From: Rhizorhapis sp036570425
Lineage (GTDB): Bacteria > Pseudomonadota > Alphaproteobacteria > Sphingomonadales > Sphingomonadaceae
Reading direction: 5' to 3'
DNA: 64,000 bases
Assembly (NCBI GenBank): GCA_036570425.1
Contig: DATCYF010000018.1
Location: 186,001-250,000 of the forward strand
Each line of letters opens with the position of its first letter. The first letter of the stretch is position 1. A program made the translations under genes and the position numbers. The notes below the pieces were generated by a model, which was given only the letters and a program-made list of their open reading frames with translations, did not search any database and was not told the DNA's origin. Of this stretch, positions 17,996 to 26,411 are shown piece after piece.

Positions 17996-19551
17996 GGCGT
18001 GAAATCCCGCGCCAACTGCACCCGATCAATCTTGCCATTGGGATTCCGGGGAAAGTCATCAACGAAGCGGATATATTTGGGCTGCATGAAGTTAGGCAGT
18101 TCGGTCCGCAAATATTCCTTCAGCATATGTTCCGCCTCCGCCCTGTCCAGATCGCCGTGTCGTCTTAGCAATAGGCAGATGGCCGCGCCAAGACGTTCGT
18201 CGGGAATGCCCAGTGCCACGGCTTCCGATATTCCTGAACACTGAACTGCAACATCTTCTATCTCCGTTGGGCTTATGCGGTTGCCTGCACTCTTGATCAT
18301 CGAGTCCTCGCGCCCGACGAAATAGAGCAGCCCTTCCGCGTCGCGGCGAACCGTGTCACCCGACCAAACCGCCACGCCACCATATCGGGAGGACAGCGGA
18401 GCGGGACGGAAGCGCTGCGCGGTTCGCTCCGGATCGCGCCAATAGCCTTGCGCCACCAACGGGCCAGCATGAACCAGTTCCCCCGGTTCGTCGTCCGCCG
18501 CAGGGCTGCCATCAGGGCGCATGACAAGGATTTCGGCGAAAGGAATGGCCGTTCCCATGCTGTCTGGATGACTGTCGACCAGCGAGGGTTCGAGATATGT
18601 TGAGCGAAAGGCTTCAGTCAGACCGTACATGGGATACAGATCTGCCCCCGGAAACAGATTGCGCAATCGAGTCACGAGGGGGCGTGTAAGCGCTCCTCCG
18701 CTATTTGTAAGGCGTTTCAATCTTGCAGCGGTTTCCGGCGGCCAATCATGCTCCGTCAGTTGAATCCAGAGCGGAGGAACCCCTGCCAGTGTCGTGACCG
18801 CATATTTCTCCACCGCCCGCATGACATCCCGTGGCGTCAGATAATCAAGCGGCACAGCGCACCCGCCAGCAGCCCAGATCGACAGCAGTTGATTCTGCCC
18901 GTAGTCAAAGCTGAGCGGCAGAACGCAAAGGGTGCGGTCCTCCGGCGTGAGGCGAAGATAATGCGCGACCGAAATCGCCCCGAGCCAGAGATTGGCATGG
19001 TTCAGCATAACCCCCTTTGGCCGCCCGGTTGAACCGCTGGTGTAGAGGATTGAAGCCAGATCAGCAGGCTCCGCACTTGAAGGTGGCAACACAACTGTTA
19101 GCGCGTCCATGGCTGCTTCAGCCTCCCCCTCCGCCACAAGATCGCAGCCTTCGGGGACGTTGCCGGACTCTAATGTGTCGAGCCGGGCCTTCGTACCTAC
19201 CAGCAACACGGCGCCGCTGTCCGTCAGTATATAAGCAACCTGCGCGTGCTTGAGCAGCGGATTTACCGGCACATGAACAAAGCCGGCCCGCGCGCAAGCG
19301 AGCGGCATCAGGCAAGCGAGTCTGGTCTTTCCCATCCAGCTTGCCACGCGTGCGCCCGGTTCCTGGACTACGGACCTCAGCCACGCCGCGAGTTGACCCA
19401 CCGACGCATCCAGCATGGCGTAAGTCAGCGTGCCGAAACGTCCTTCAAGAGCGGGTGCTTCGCCTGTCCCTTTCCGGCACAAGTGGTCTATGGGACATGG
19501 TTCTGAATCCAGTAACCCTGTGCTGAGCTTTTTGTTATATGCCTCGGTCAT
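17992..19551 (-). CDS. Acyl-CoA/acyl-ACP ligase (AMP-forming), exosortase A system-associated
   Basis: 519-residue ANL superfamily adenylating enzyme. The P-loop is ILYTSGSTGRPKGVML, the A5 motif is MYGLTEAFRSTYLEP, the hinge region is YFVGREDSMIKSAGNRIS and the catalytic Lys is in PRNPNGKIDR near the C-terminus. It activates a carboxylate as acyl-AMP and probably loads the acyl carrier protein encoded divergently. I chose ATG 19551 because a TTG at 19581 would run into the divergent gene; neither has a clear Shine-Dalgarno. Coupled to the PLP decarboxylase. Confidence 0.92.
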   Translation of the reverse strand: MTEAYNKKLSTGLLDSEPCPIDHLCRKGTGEAPALEGRFGTLTYAMLDASVGQLAAWLRSVVQEPGARVASWMGKTRLACLMPLACARAGFVHVPVNPLLKHAQVAYILTDSGAVLLVGTKARLDTLESGNVPEGCDLVAEGEAEAAMDALTVVLPPSSAEPADLASILYTSGSTGRPKGVMLNHANLWLGAISVAHYLRLTPEDRTLCVLPLSFDYGQNQLLSIWAAGGCAVPLDYLTPRDVMRAVEKYAVTTLAGVPPLWIQLTEHDWPPETAARLKRLTNSGGALTRPLVTRLRNLFPGADLYPMYGLTEAFRSTYLEPSLVDSHPDSMGTAIPFAEILVMRPDGSPAADDEPGELVHAGPLVAQGYWRDPERTAQRFRPAPLSSRYGGVAVWSGDTVRRDAEGLLYFVGREDSMIKSAGNRISPTEIEDVAVQCSGISEAVALGIPDERLGAAICLLLRRHGDLDRAEAEHMLKEYLRTELPNFMQPKYIRFVDDFPRNPNGKIDRVQLARDFTP

Positions 19552-19570
19552 TAAAAAGGGAGATAGCGAA

Positions 19571-20602
19571 TTGTGGGTCAAGGGGGAATATCATGACAAT
19601 TTCGCTGATGTCCGCAAGGTCTCCCGGGACAATCTGAGCCGCGAAAAGCAGCCTCGTCTATTCGATAGAACGGATTGGCTGGAAAAGCTCTACGAGCACT
19701 GCCTTTCCGGCTATCCTCCGCTGTTCCTGCGCGCGCGCGCGGAAGGCGCTGAGGCGTGGCTGTTCCTCTATCACAAGAAGCCCGGCGAATATCATGCGCT
19801 GGCCAATTGGTATAGTTTCACCTTCAGCCCGATTTTCTCCGCCAATTCGGAAGAAAGAACCCGCCTGGCGCTGTTGAGGGCAATAGCACGCCGGTTGCGT
19901 GGACGAGCCACGCATATTTCCCTCCGCCCGGTCCCGGACGAAAATGGATCGATCGACCTGCTGACCAGAGCGTTTCGCTCGGCAGGCTGGGCAGTCTTCG
20001 CAAGGGCGGTGGATCACAACCATTTTCTTGATGTGGGTGAACGCGATTTCGATAGCTATTGGGATGCCCGGCCGGGCGCTCTGCGCAGCACTGTTGACCG
20101 CAAAATGGCAAAATTTCCTGTCGACCTGGAAATTCATGACCGCTTTTCCCCGGCCATCTGGAAAGATTATGAAGCCGTCTATGAAAATAGCTGGAAGCCG
20201 GAAGAAGGCAGCTTGTCCTTCCTTCGCGCTATCGCCGAGCAGGAGGGCGAGGCCGGCCATCTGCGCATGGGCATTGCCCGGAGCGACGGGCTGGCGGTGG
20301 CGGCGCAACTCTGGACAGTGGAAAACGGTGTCGCGCTCATCCACAAACTGGCCCATCGGGAGGATGCCGGGGCCGGATCGCCCGGAACTCTGCTCAGCCA
20401 TGCGATGTTCAGGCATGTAATCGACACTGACAAGGTTACCCGGATCGACTTCGGCACTGGCGATGATGCCTATAAAAGAGACTGGATGGAGAGTGTACGG
20501 CCGCTGTACCAGATCGACTTTTATAACTTGCGGCGGCCCGCAAGCTGGCTCCCCGCGGCCAAGGCCTTCATTTCCGGCCTTGTCCGCGCTCGCAAGACAT
20601 AA
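19571..20602 (+). CDS. GNAT/FemAB-like acyltransferase, exosortase locus
   Basis: About 343 residues. The second half is a BioF2/GNAT-like fold: FDSYWDARPGALRSTVDRK, YENSWKPEEGSLSFLRAIA and RIDFGTGDDAYKRDW are typical. It should transfer an acyl group to an amine, possibly from the ACP encoded next. There is no ATG at a sensible place, and the frame upstream runs into the divergent ligase. TTG 19571, with AAGGGAG 8 bases before it, is the best start. It leads the plus-strand block GNAT-ACP-hydrolase 2-hydrolase 1. Confidence 0.82.
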   Translation: MWVKGEYHDNFADVRKVSRDNLSREKQPRLFDRTDWLEKLYEHCLSGYPPLFLRARAEGAEAWLFLYHKKPGEYHALANWYSFTFSPIFSANSEERTRLALLRAIARRLRGRATHISLRPVPDENGSIDLLTRAFRSAGWAVFARAVDHNHFLDVGERDFDSYWDARPGALRSTVDRKMAKFPVDLEIHDRFSPAIWKDYEAVYENSWKPEEGSLSFLRAIAEQEGEAGHLRMGIARSDGLAVAAQLWTVENGVALIHKLAHREDAGAGSPGTLLSHAMFRHVIDTDKVTRIDFGTGDDAYKRDWMESVRPLYQIDFYNLRRPASWLPAAKAFISGLVRARKT

Positions 20603-20640
20603 TAGGGAAGCGCGGCTTGGCGGATCAGCTTGGGGGTTGC

Positions 20641-20910
20641 ATGCACGAGGACGTTGACATCGTCGACCATACGGTGCGGAGCGTTCTGCACGACCTGCTC
20701 GGTATTTCCGAAGAGCGATTGGCCTTGTTCGATGAGGCTACGCCGCTGTTTGGCGCCCTTCCGGAACTGGATTCCATGGCTGTGGCTGGCCTTTTGACCG
20801 AACTGGAAGACCGTCTGGGCATCATCATTGACGATGACGACGTTGACGGCGATATTTTCGAGACACTGGGCAGCCTGATCCGCTTCGCCAAGGACAAGGC
20901 GCTGGGGTGA
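20641..20910 (+). CDS. Acyl carrier protein, exosortase A system-associated
   Basis: 89-residue acidic four-helix carrier. The phosphopantetheine attachment serine is in ELDSMAVAGLL. Acidic residues are dense in the third helix (IIDDDDVDGDIFETL). ATG 20641 is preferred over an in-frame TTG at 20617. The stop overlaps the GTG start of the next gene (GTGA), which points to coupled synthesis with hydrolase 2. It probably carries the acid activated by the AMP-forming ligase across the divergent promoter. Confidence 0.92.
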   Translation: MHEDVDIVDHTVRSVLHDLLGISEERLALFDEATPLFGALPELDSMAVAGLLTELEDRLGIIIDDDDVDGDIFETLGSLIRFAKDKALG

Positions 20911-21605
20911 TCTGCCAGTACAGTTTTTCCGGCGACAGCGAACAATATGTGCATCTGGGACGTGATCATCCATTCCAGATACTGATCATACCGCCCTTTT
21001 TCGAGGAAATGAACCGCACGCGATGGCTGCTGCTCGCGGCCATGCGGACACTGGATGAAGCGCGGATCGGGACGATCCTGCCCGATCTGCCGGGGCAAAA
21101 TGAAAGCCTTGCACCCGACGAGTCTATCGGGCTTGCGGTCTGGCGTGCAGCGCTGGAAAGATTGGCGGGACAATCCGGCGTTTCCATTGGGATGGTGGCT
21201 GCCTTCCGTTCAGGCGCGATGCTGGACGATGCCATTGTCTGCTCCCGTCATTGGCGGCTTGCCCCGGAGGACGGGCCAAGCCTGCTGCGCCATTTGATCC
21301 GCACGCGCCTTGCCGCCGATCGCGAGGAAGGAATTTCCGGCAGCAAGGATTTGCTCCTGGCGCAGGCACGGCACGAAAGCATGGAATTTGCAGGAGCGCG
21401 CCTGCCGCCCGGGATGATCCATGAACTGGAGAACGCCACTCTCCCCAAACATAACAATGTCCGCACGGTGCAGTTGGAAGGCAGTTCGGCAAAAGCCGAC
21501 GCCTATATCAGCGGAAAGCCGCTCTGGCGTCAGAATGAACCCGATGAAGACCATTGGCTGGCCCAGCAAATCGCCGCAGACATGGCTGCATGGGTGCATA
21601 AGTGA
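20907..21605 (+). CDS. Exosortase A system-associated hydrolase 2 (alpha/beta fold, nucleophile missing)
   Basis: 232-residue alpha/beta-hydrolase-like protein. The strand/loop ILIIPPFFEEMNRTRW and the PDLPGQNES segment fit the fold. At the nucleophile elbow, where GxSxG is expected, the sequence is AFRSG (99-103), so the nucleophile position holds Arg. No Ser or Cys is offered there, so catalysis by the usual mechanism is doubtful; a binding or scaffold role is possible. The start is GTG overlapping the ACP stop, and the end overlaps the GTG of hydrolase 1. Confidence 0.85.
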   Translation: MICQYSFSGDSEQYVHLGRDHPFQILIIPPFFEEMNRTRWLLLAAMRTLDEARIGTILPDLPGQNESLAPDESIGLAVWRAALERLAGQSGVSIGMVAAFRSGAMLDDAIVCSRHWRLAPEDGPSLLRHLIRTRLAADREEGISGSKDLLLAQARHESMEFAGARLPPGMIHELENATLPKHNNVRTVQLEGSSAKADAYISGKPLWRQNEPDEDHWLAQQIAADMAAWVHK

Positions 21606-22411
21606 GGCGGCATCTGGATTTTTCCTGCCGTGGCCACCGGCTCGCCGCCAGCATCGATGAAGGGCGGATGGATACCGGCCTGCTCATCGTATCGGGCGGC
21701 AACGAATTGCGGTCGGGCGCGCACAGGGGCATGGCGAAGCTGGCTGCACGGCTTGCACGCGATGGCTTCCCGGTATTCCGCTTCGACCGGCGCGGCGTTG
21801 GCGACAGCGAGGGAGAGAATGGCGGCTTTCTGTCCTCGGGACCCGACATTGCCGAAGCAGTCGCGGCCTTTCTCCGGGCCAGCCCGGGACTGAGGCGGAT
21901 CGTCGCGCTTGGTAATTGCGATGCGGCAACCGCACTGGCGCTATTCCACGACGTTGAGGAAATGGCGGCGCTTCTGCTTGCCAATCCCTGGGTTGTCGAG
22001 AGCGATAGCGCCCTGCCCCCGCCTGCCGCCATCCGCAGACGCTACTGGACTCGCATGCGCAATCCCCGCAAATTGTGGGAATTGCTGACCGGCCGCATCA
22101 ATGTCACGAAGATATGGCAGGGACTGAAAGCTGCGCAGGGTGGCGGTCTCGAAAGCGCTCTGGCCAAGGACATGGCGCGTGCGCTCAGTGATACGCGACG
22201 ACCCGTCACATTCATCCTGGCCGAACGGGACAACACGGCCGTGGCCTTTGAGGATGCGTGGAACCGACCGGCATTTCAGCATTTGCGCGAGTCGGAGCGC
22301 GTGCGTCTTGTTATAATCCCCACATCGTCACACAGTTTCGCCCGCGCCGATGATGCGGAGGCCCTTTACCGCGCGGTGCGCAACGTGCTGCACCATGTGG
22401 CAATGGGCTGA
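21602..22411 (+). CDS. Exosortase A system-associated hydrolase 1 (alpha/beta hydrolase, Cys nucleophile)
   Basis: 269-residue alpha/beta hydrolase. GLLIVSGGNELRSGAHRG carries the oxyanion-hole region, FRFDRRGVGDSEG is a typical loop, and the nucleophile elbow is GNCDA (104-108), with Cys106 in place of Ser. A possible acid is in LAERDNTAV and the His is in SSHSFARADD. A thioesterase or acyl hydrolase acting on the ACP-bound intermediate is a reasonable guess. The GTG start overlaps the previous stop. It is the last gene of the block. Confidence 0.87.
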   Translation: MRRHLDFSCRGHRLAASIDEGRMDTGLLIVSGGNELRSGAHRGMAKLAARLARDGFPVFRFDRRGVGDSEGENGGFLSSGPDIAEAVAAFLRASPGLRRIVALGNCDAATALALFHDVEEMAALLLANPWVVESDSALPPPAAIRRRYWTRMRNPRKLWELLTGRINVTKIWQGLKAAQGGGLESALAKDMARALSDTRRPVTFILAERDNTAVAFEDAWNRPAFQHLRESERVRLVIIPTSSHSFARADDAEALYRAVRNVLHHVAMG

Positions 22412-22481
22412 GTTGTTGGATCGCCAGCTTGACATAATTGACACTGAGGAGCGTTGATTTTCAAAGGAAAAATCGGCCCTC

Positions 22482-22504
22482 TGTTGGATGTTTGGAATCC
22501 AACA
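22482..22504 (+). terminator. 8-bp inverted repeat after the exosortase hydrolase block
   Basis: TGTTGGAT and ATCCAACA flank a 7-base loop about 70 bp after the hydrolase 1 stop. No T-run follows, so strength is uncertain. Confidence 0.35.
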
Positions 22505-22600
22505 ATCCTATGGACGTTCAGAAAGAGCCGGAGGCGGCCCTAGCGTAATTATGGGCCTGTAGGACAGCCCCAATTTTATATGCGCATGGTATGAGTTACG

Positions 22601-22624
22601 CCCTCCCTCCGACAGGAGAGAGGG
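22601..22624. terminator. Hairpin between convergent hydrolase 1 and trxB
   Basis: CCCTCCCTCC-gaca-GGAGAGAGGG pairs at 9 of 10 positions. It sits 25 bp downstream of the trxB stop and could stop transcription from both sides, though no T-run is present on either strand. The rest of the 237-bp gap shows nothing else recognisable. Confidence 0.4.
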
Positions 22625-22648
22625 GGAGAGACAGGTCGGCATAGGCGC

Positions 22649-23611
22649 TTATTCCGCTGCGACCGCTTCAAAATCCGCTTCAGCGAGGAAGCGCTCGGCA
22701 TCGAGCGCTGCCATGCAGCCCATTCCAGCAGCGGTCACGGCCTGACGGTAAATCTTGTCGCTCACATCGCCCGCGGCGAAAACACCCGGAATACCGGTGC
22801 GCGTGGTCCCTTTTTCAACGACGACATAGCCTTCGTCCAGCGGCAACACGCCTTCGAACAGTTCGGTCGCTGGCTTGTGACCGATGGCGACGAAAGCGCC
22901 GTCGGCTGTCACATGGGATTTTTCGCCAGTGACAGTGTCGATCAGATCAACGCCGACCAGCCCCTCGGGATCACCGCCGCCGACGAAACGTTCCACCGCC
23001 TTGTTCCAGAGCACCTTGATATTGGGATGGGCGAAAAGCCGTTCCTGAAGGATCTTTTCAGCGCGGAATGAATCCCGGCGGTGGATAAGGGTCACGTCAT
23101 GGCTGTGGTTGGTGAGATAAAGCGCCTCTTCCACAGCGGTGTTCCCACCACCGATGACGACGACCTTCTTGCCGCGATAGAAAAATCCGTCGCAAGTGGC
23201 GCAAGCCGAAACGCCCTTGCCCTGAAGCAACATCTCGCTTTCCAGACCCAGCCACTTGGCCTGGGCGCCCGTCGCGATGACCAGCGTGTCGGCATAATAT
23301 TGCACGCCACCGTCACCAAGCAGGCGGAAGGGACGCTTGGACAGATCCACCTCGACGATCTGGTCATACATCATCTGCGCGCCGACATGCTCGGCCTGAG
23401 CCTGCATTTCCTCCATCAACCAAGGGCCCTGGATGACGTCACGGAAGCCGGGATAATTTTCGACATCGGTCGTGATGGTAAGCTGCCCGCCGGGCTGCAA
23501 TCCCTGCACGACGATGGGCGACAGCCCGGCGCGCGCGCCATAGATGGCGGCGGAAAGCCCGGCAGGGCCGGAGCCAAGGATCAGCATGCGAGTGGAATGA
23601 GTGGCGGTCAT
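22649..23611 (-). CDS. trxB: Thioredoxin-disulfide reductase
   Basis: 320-residue FAD/NADPH flavoprotein. The FAD motif is GSGPAGLSAAIYGARAG, the redox-active pair is CATC in VSACATCDGFFY, the NADPH motif is VIGGGNTAVEEALYL, and the C-terminal FAD site is GVFAAGDVSDKIYRQ. It reduces thioredoxin with NADPH in the cytoplasm. Length is normal for the bacterial low-Mr enzyme. Confidence 0.97.
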   Translation of the reverse strand: MTATHSTRMLILGSGPAGLSAAIYGARAGLSPIVVQGLQPGGQLTITTDVENYPGFRDVIQGPWLMEEMQAQAEHVGAQMMYDQIVEVDLSKRPFRLLGDGGVQYYADTLVIATGAQAKWLGLESEMLLQGKGVSACATCDGFFYRGKKVVVIGGGNTAVEEALYLTNHSHDVTLIHRRDSFRAEKILQERLFAHPNIKVLWNKAVERFVGGGDPEGLVGVDLIDTVTGEKSHVTADGAFVAIGHKPATELFEGVLPLDEGYVVVEKGTTRTGIPGVFAAGDVSDKIYRQAVTAAGMGCMAALDAERFLAEADFEAVAAE

Positions 23612-23839
23612 GGCGTCTTCCGGTTGGTTCTGAAATCGATTCGTTCAAGGCGGGAAATAAGGATCTGCGTAGCGTAAGTGCAAGCGCGGAGGACATAGAG
23701 TTTCTTTGAAGCAGCAAAGGACGGTCTGCCGAAGCGTGATCCCTCACGGAACATATAGGCCGGTTCGAGCGATGCAGGAATGAGCATGGAGGCACGCGGT
23801 CCGCAACGTGGATGCCGGATGACGTCAATGTGGCCCAGT

Positions 23840-24577
23840 CTAATCCGCGAAATTGGGCAAATGTTCAAACCCCTCCCGGAGTGCCGCGGACCAGCCTTGG
23901 GAGATATGCGCGAAGCGTTCGTCATCAGCTTCAATCCGCGTGCGCGTTCGAAAGCGGTATTTGCCCCGTTCGGCGACCGCCAGATCAAGCGGCATGCCCA
24001 CGGAAAGATTCGAACGGAGGGTGGAATCCATCGACAGGCACACTGCCTTTACGCAGACATCTATCGAGGATTCAGGCGTGATGATGCGGTCCAATATGGG
24101 CTTGCCATATTTATGCTCGCCAATCTGAAAATAGGGCGTGTCGGAAGTCGCTTCGATGAAATTTCCGGCGCCGTAGATGAGGAACAGGCGTGGCTCTCCG
24201 CCCTTGAATTCTCCGGCAACCAATATGGACGCATCAGCCGATGCCCCATGCGTCTCTATGGTCTTGCGGTATCGCTCCTGCATGGCGTGCATCGCCTCAC
24301 CGACGATCTGCGCCGCACGGAACATCGAGTCACAATTCAATAGAGTTTCCACGCCCGGATCATCGGCGGAATTCCGGATGGCACGCGAAAGAATGGAATG
24401 CACGCCCTGCGTAATCGACAGATTGCCTGACATCATGACGCCAAGCACCCGCTCCCCCGGTACATCATAAGTGAAGAGCTTACGAAAGCGCGAGATATCA
24501 TCCAGGCCCGCATTGGTGCGCGTGTCGGCCAGCATCACCAGCCCCGCCTTCACGCGCAATGCCACGCAATACGTCAT
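23840..24577 (-). CDS. Anbu-type proteasome-like peptidase
   Basis: 245 residues of the Ntn-hydrolase (proteasome beta) fold, matching the bacterial Anbu family. The N-terminus MTYCVALRVKAGLVMLADTR places Thr2 as the likely nucleophile after Met removal. TNAGLDDISRFRKLF and GSR-like GVMMSGNLSITQG are family features. Anbu proteins form open-ring or helical oligomers; substrates are unsettled. Elsewhere they often sit with alpha-E/ATP-grasp/transglutaminase genes, but those are not adjacent here. The 228-bp gap to trxB shows nothing clear. Confidence 0.9.
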   Translation of the reverse strand: MTYCVALRVKAGLVMLADTRTNAGLDDISRFRKLFTYDVPGERVLGVMMSGNLSITQGVHSILSRAIRNSADDPGVETLLNCDSMFRAAQIVGEAMHAMQERYRKTIETHGASADASILVAGEFKGGEPRLFLIYGAGNFIEATSDTPYFQIGEHKYGKPILDRIITPESSIDVCVKAVCLSMDSTLRSNLSVGMPLDLAVAERGKYRFRTRTRIEADDERFAHISQGWSAALREGFEHLPNFAD

Positions 24578-24763
24578 CCGGGGTTCCCACCTCCTTGCTT
24601 GTGGGCCGCTGACCCATTGTATCGGCCGACTAGCAATACGGACCGCGGCTCTTTAACGCCCCGGGCGGCGCATGGGTTTCCTTGTGGAAAAGCCTGCGCC
24701 GCGCCTTGAGGTTTTGAAAGGAGTCGCAATGCCGGCTTTCACAGAGGCCGGCAGGCGCCGCTA

Positions 24764-25735
24764 TCAGGCGGCCAGGCGCAAAAACGGCACGGGCGCGGTG
24801 GAGGTCAGCACGATCGGCCGCCCCTCATCAGCCTGGAATAATTCACCGTCCAGGATCACGCTGCTATGATCGCCCTCGATACGGATCATGTCGCCCCGCT
24901 CCAGATGGATGCCGCTCAGCTTGTGCTTGCCGAGCTGGCCGGACAGGCTGGCAAACAACATCCGGAACAGCGCGGGCAAGCTTTGATCGACTGCCATCAG
25001 CTTCATGCTGCCCGTCTTGTCTGCCGCCCCGGCGCGCGCGCCCAGCAGCAGCTTTTCCAATGTGGTGACGATCAGCAGTGAGAACCGCCCGCGAAGCTGT
25101 CCCTCGCGGATCAACGACACCTGAATGGGGCGTGCGCGCGGCGGCATATATTTTCCGCCGATGCCCAGCAACAACGAAAAGATGACGGCCAACGCCGTCA
25201 GAAAATGGCTGAGCCCATTGGACAGGCCAAGGGGATAAATCTTGTGTCGGCAATAAAGAATGTAATCGGCGAGGCCCGCTCCGCCCAGGAACATACCCAG
25301 CACCGGCCGGCTGCCCGCTCGTCCATCCGACAGCGATATAAGTTCCCGCGCCACGACATGCTCATCAAGGCCGGTCTTGGCAATGTCGACAATGCGGTCC
25401 AATGCCTTCAACGGATCGCCGTAAGTGCCCAGATCGAGCGCGATCAGGTTCGTCTTGCCATTGGGCAGCACCGCGATAGGCGGCACCTTGCCCTTGAAGT
25501 GCTCGCCCTGATACAGTTCGGTAAGCGCAGCCTGCACCGTGCCGTCACCGCCATTGATGACGATGACGGACGGATTGACCCGCGCGATGGTCTGCAGCGC
25601 CCGACCGATCTGATCGACATGCTCCACCTCGTAATGGAAGATGTCGGGATGGTTGGCGCAATAGCTGCGCACGCGCGGCAGCATGGCGCGATTACCCGTC
25701 GATTTCGGGTTGGATAAAAGCGCTACGCATACCAT
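24764..25735 (-). CDS. Diacylglycerol/sphingosine kinase family protein (DAGK catalytic domain)
   Basis: 323 residues with the DAGK_cat fold: SNPKSTGN at the N-terminus, the nucleotide-binding GGDGT in VIVINGGDGTVQAAL, and PPIAVLPNGKTNLIALDLG. The second half (about 160-320) is the beta-sandwich domain common to YegS/BmrU/LCB5 proteins. It phosphorylates a lipid hydroxyl; in a sphingolipid-containing organism a sphingoid or ceramide substrate is possible but unproven. The 186-bp gap on its downstream side has only a GCCGGC inverted repeat near 24731-24752. Confidence 0.85.
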   Translation of the reverse strand: MVCVALLSNPKSTGNRAMLPRVRSYCANHPDIFHYEVEHVDQIGRALQTIARVNPSVIVINGGDGTVQAALTELYQGEHFKGKVPPIAVLPNGKTNLIALDLGTYGDPLKALDRIVDIAKTGLDEHVVARELISLSDGRAGSRPVLGMFLGGAGLADYILYCRHKIYPLGLSNGLSHFLTALAVIFSLLLGIGGKYMPPRARPIQVSLIREGQLRGRFSLLIVTTLEKLLLGARAGAADKTGSMKLMAVDQSLPALFRMLFASLSGQLGKHKLSGIHLERGDMIRIEGDHSSVILDGELFQADEGRPIVLTSTAPVPFLRLAA

Positions 25736-25752
25736 GCTGTTGGACTGCCTTC

Positions 25753-26286
25753 TTATCTGTATTGTTTCAAAGGCTCAAAAGAGAGCCCCTGAACATAGCT
25801 GAGGACCACACGTACTTCTTTCGTGCTGTCGCCGACCGCGAACTGCGCCTTGCTCATGCTCGGTTTCTTCTTAGTAACGAGATCGCCCAGGCTGACATCA
25901 GGATTGCCCGAAAAGCCGCCGCCATCGCTGCGGTCGCTCTTCCCATTACCATTCCGGTCGTGGCGGACATAAACCGCGTAATTGCCAGGCTTCGGCACAG
26001 GCACGCACACGTTCATCGGGCCATTGCCGGTGACGGGCACCTGGATGCGTTCCAGCCATTTTCCTTTTTCAAGGAATGTGCCGGGATTATTGGCATATAG
26101 CTGAATCCGGACATTTCCGGTCCTGCTCTTCAAACCCACAACCTCCACGAGAACGGCGCTCGCATTGTTTTTGCACAGGTCGGCATGGGGCCCCACCGCT
26201 GCTTGCGCCTGAACTCCCAATGGCAGAAATGCCGCGGAAGCGGCACAAAGCGCCGCTGCAACTGCTTTTCCGTCAAATTTCAACAT
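25753..26286 (-). CDS. DUF2141 family exported protein
   Basis: 177 residues. The N-terminal signal peptide ends at PLGVQAQAA. The mature part is the DUF2141 domain: VEVVGLKSRTGNVRIQLYANN, then NYAVYVRHDRNGNGKSDRSDGGG, a Ca-binding-like DxNxNxKxD loop, and a C-terminal beta strand. Function unknown. I start at ATG 26286 because it begins a good signal peptide; the longer reading frame from 26385 has no family support. 17 bp ahead of the lipid kinase gene, likely co-transcribed. Confidence 0.8.
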   Translation of the reverse strand: MLKFDGKAVAAALCAASAAFLPLGVQAQAAVGPHADLCKNNASAVLVEVVGLKSRTGNVRIQLYANNPGTFLEKGKWLERIQVPVTGNGPMNVCVPVPKPGNYAVYVRHDRNGNGKSDRSDGGGFSGNPDVSLGDLVTKKKPSMSKAQFAVGDSTKEVRVVLSYVQGLSFEPLKQYR

Positions 26287-26411
26287 GACCAATAGACTCC
26301 TGGAAGCTATAGCCCGCCTGCGAAGGCCGGGCTGGCCCTGTTTGCCCCGCTTGAGACATATGGATATTATTTGCGGCCAAAACATGGTGATGGGACGACC
26401 ATATATTGAAA

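Noticed and set aside
22412..22648. TTGACA at about 22430 as a promoter
   Set aside because: No matching -10 within 16-18 bases, and the downstream stretch has no gene on that strand.
24729..24869. 46-residue plus-strand frame with a good AAAGGAG Shine-Dalgarno
   Set aside because: It runs antisense into the lipid kinase gene end and its product (MPAFTEAGRRRYQ...) has no feature; probably chance, though the ribosome site is notable.
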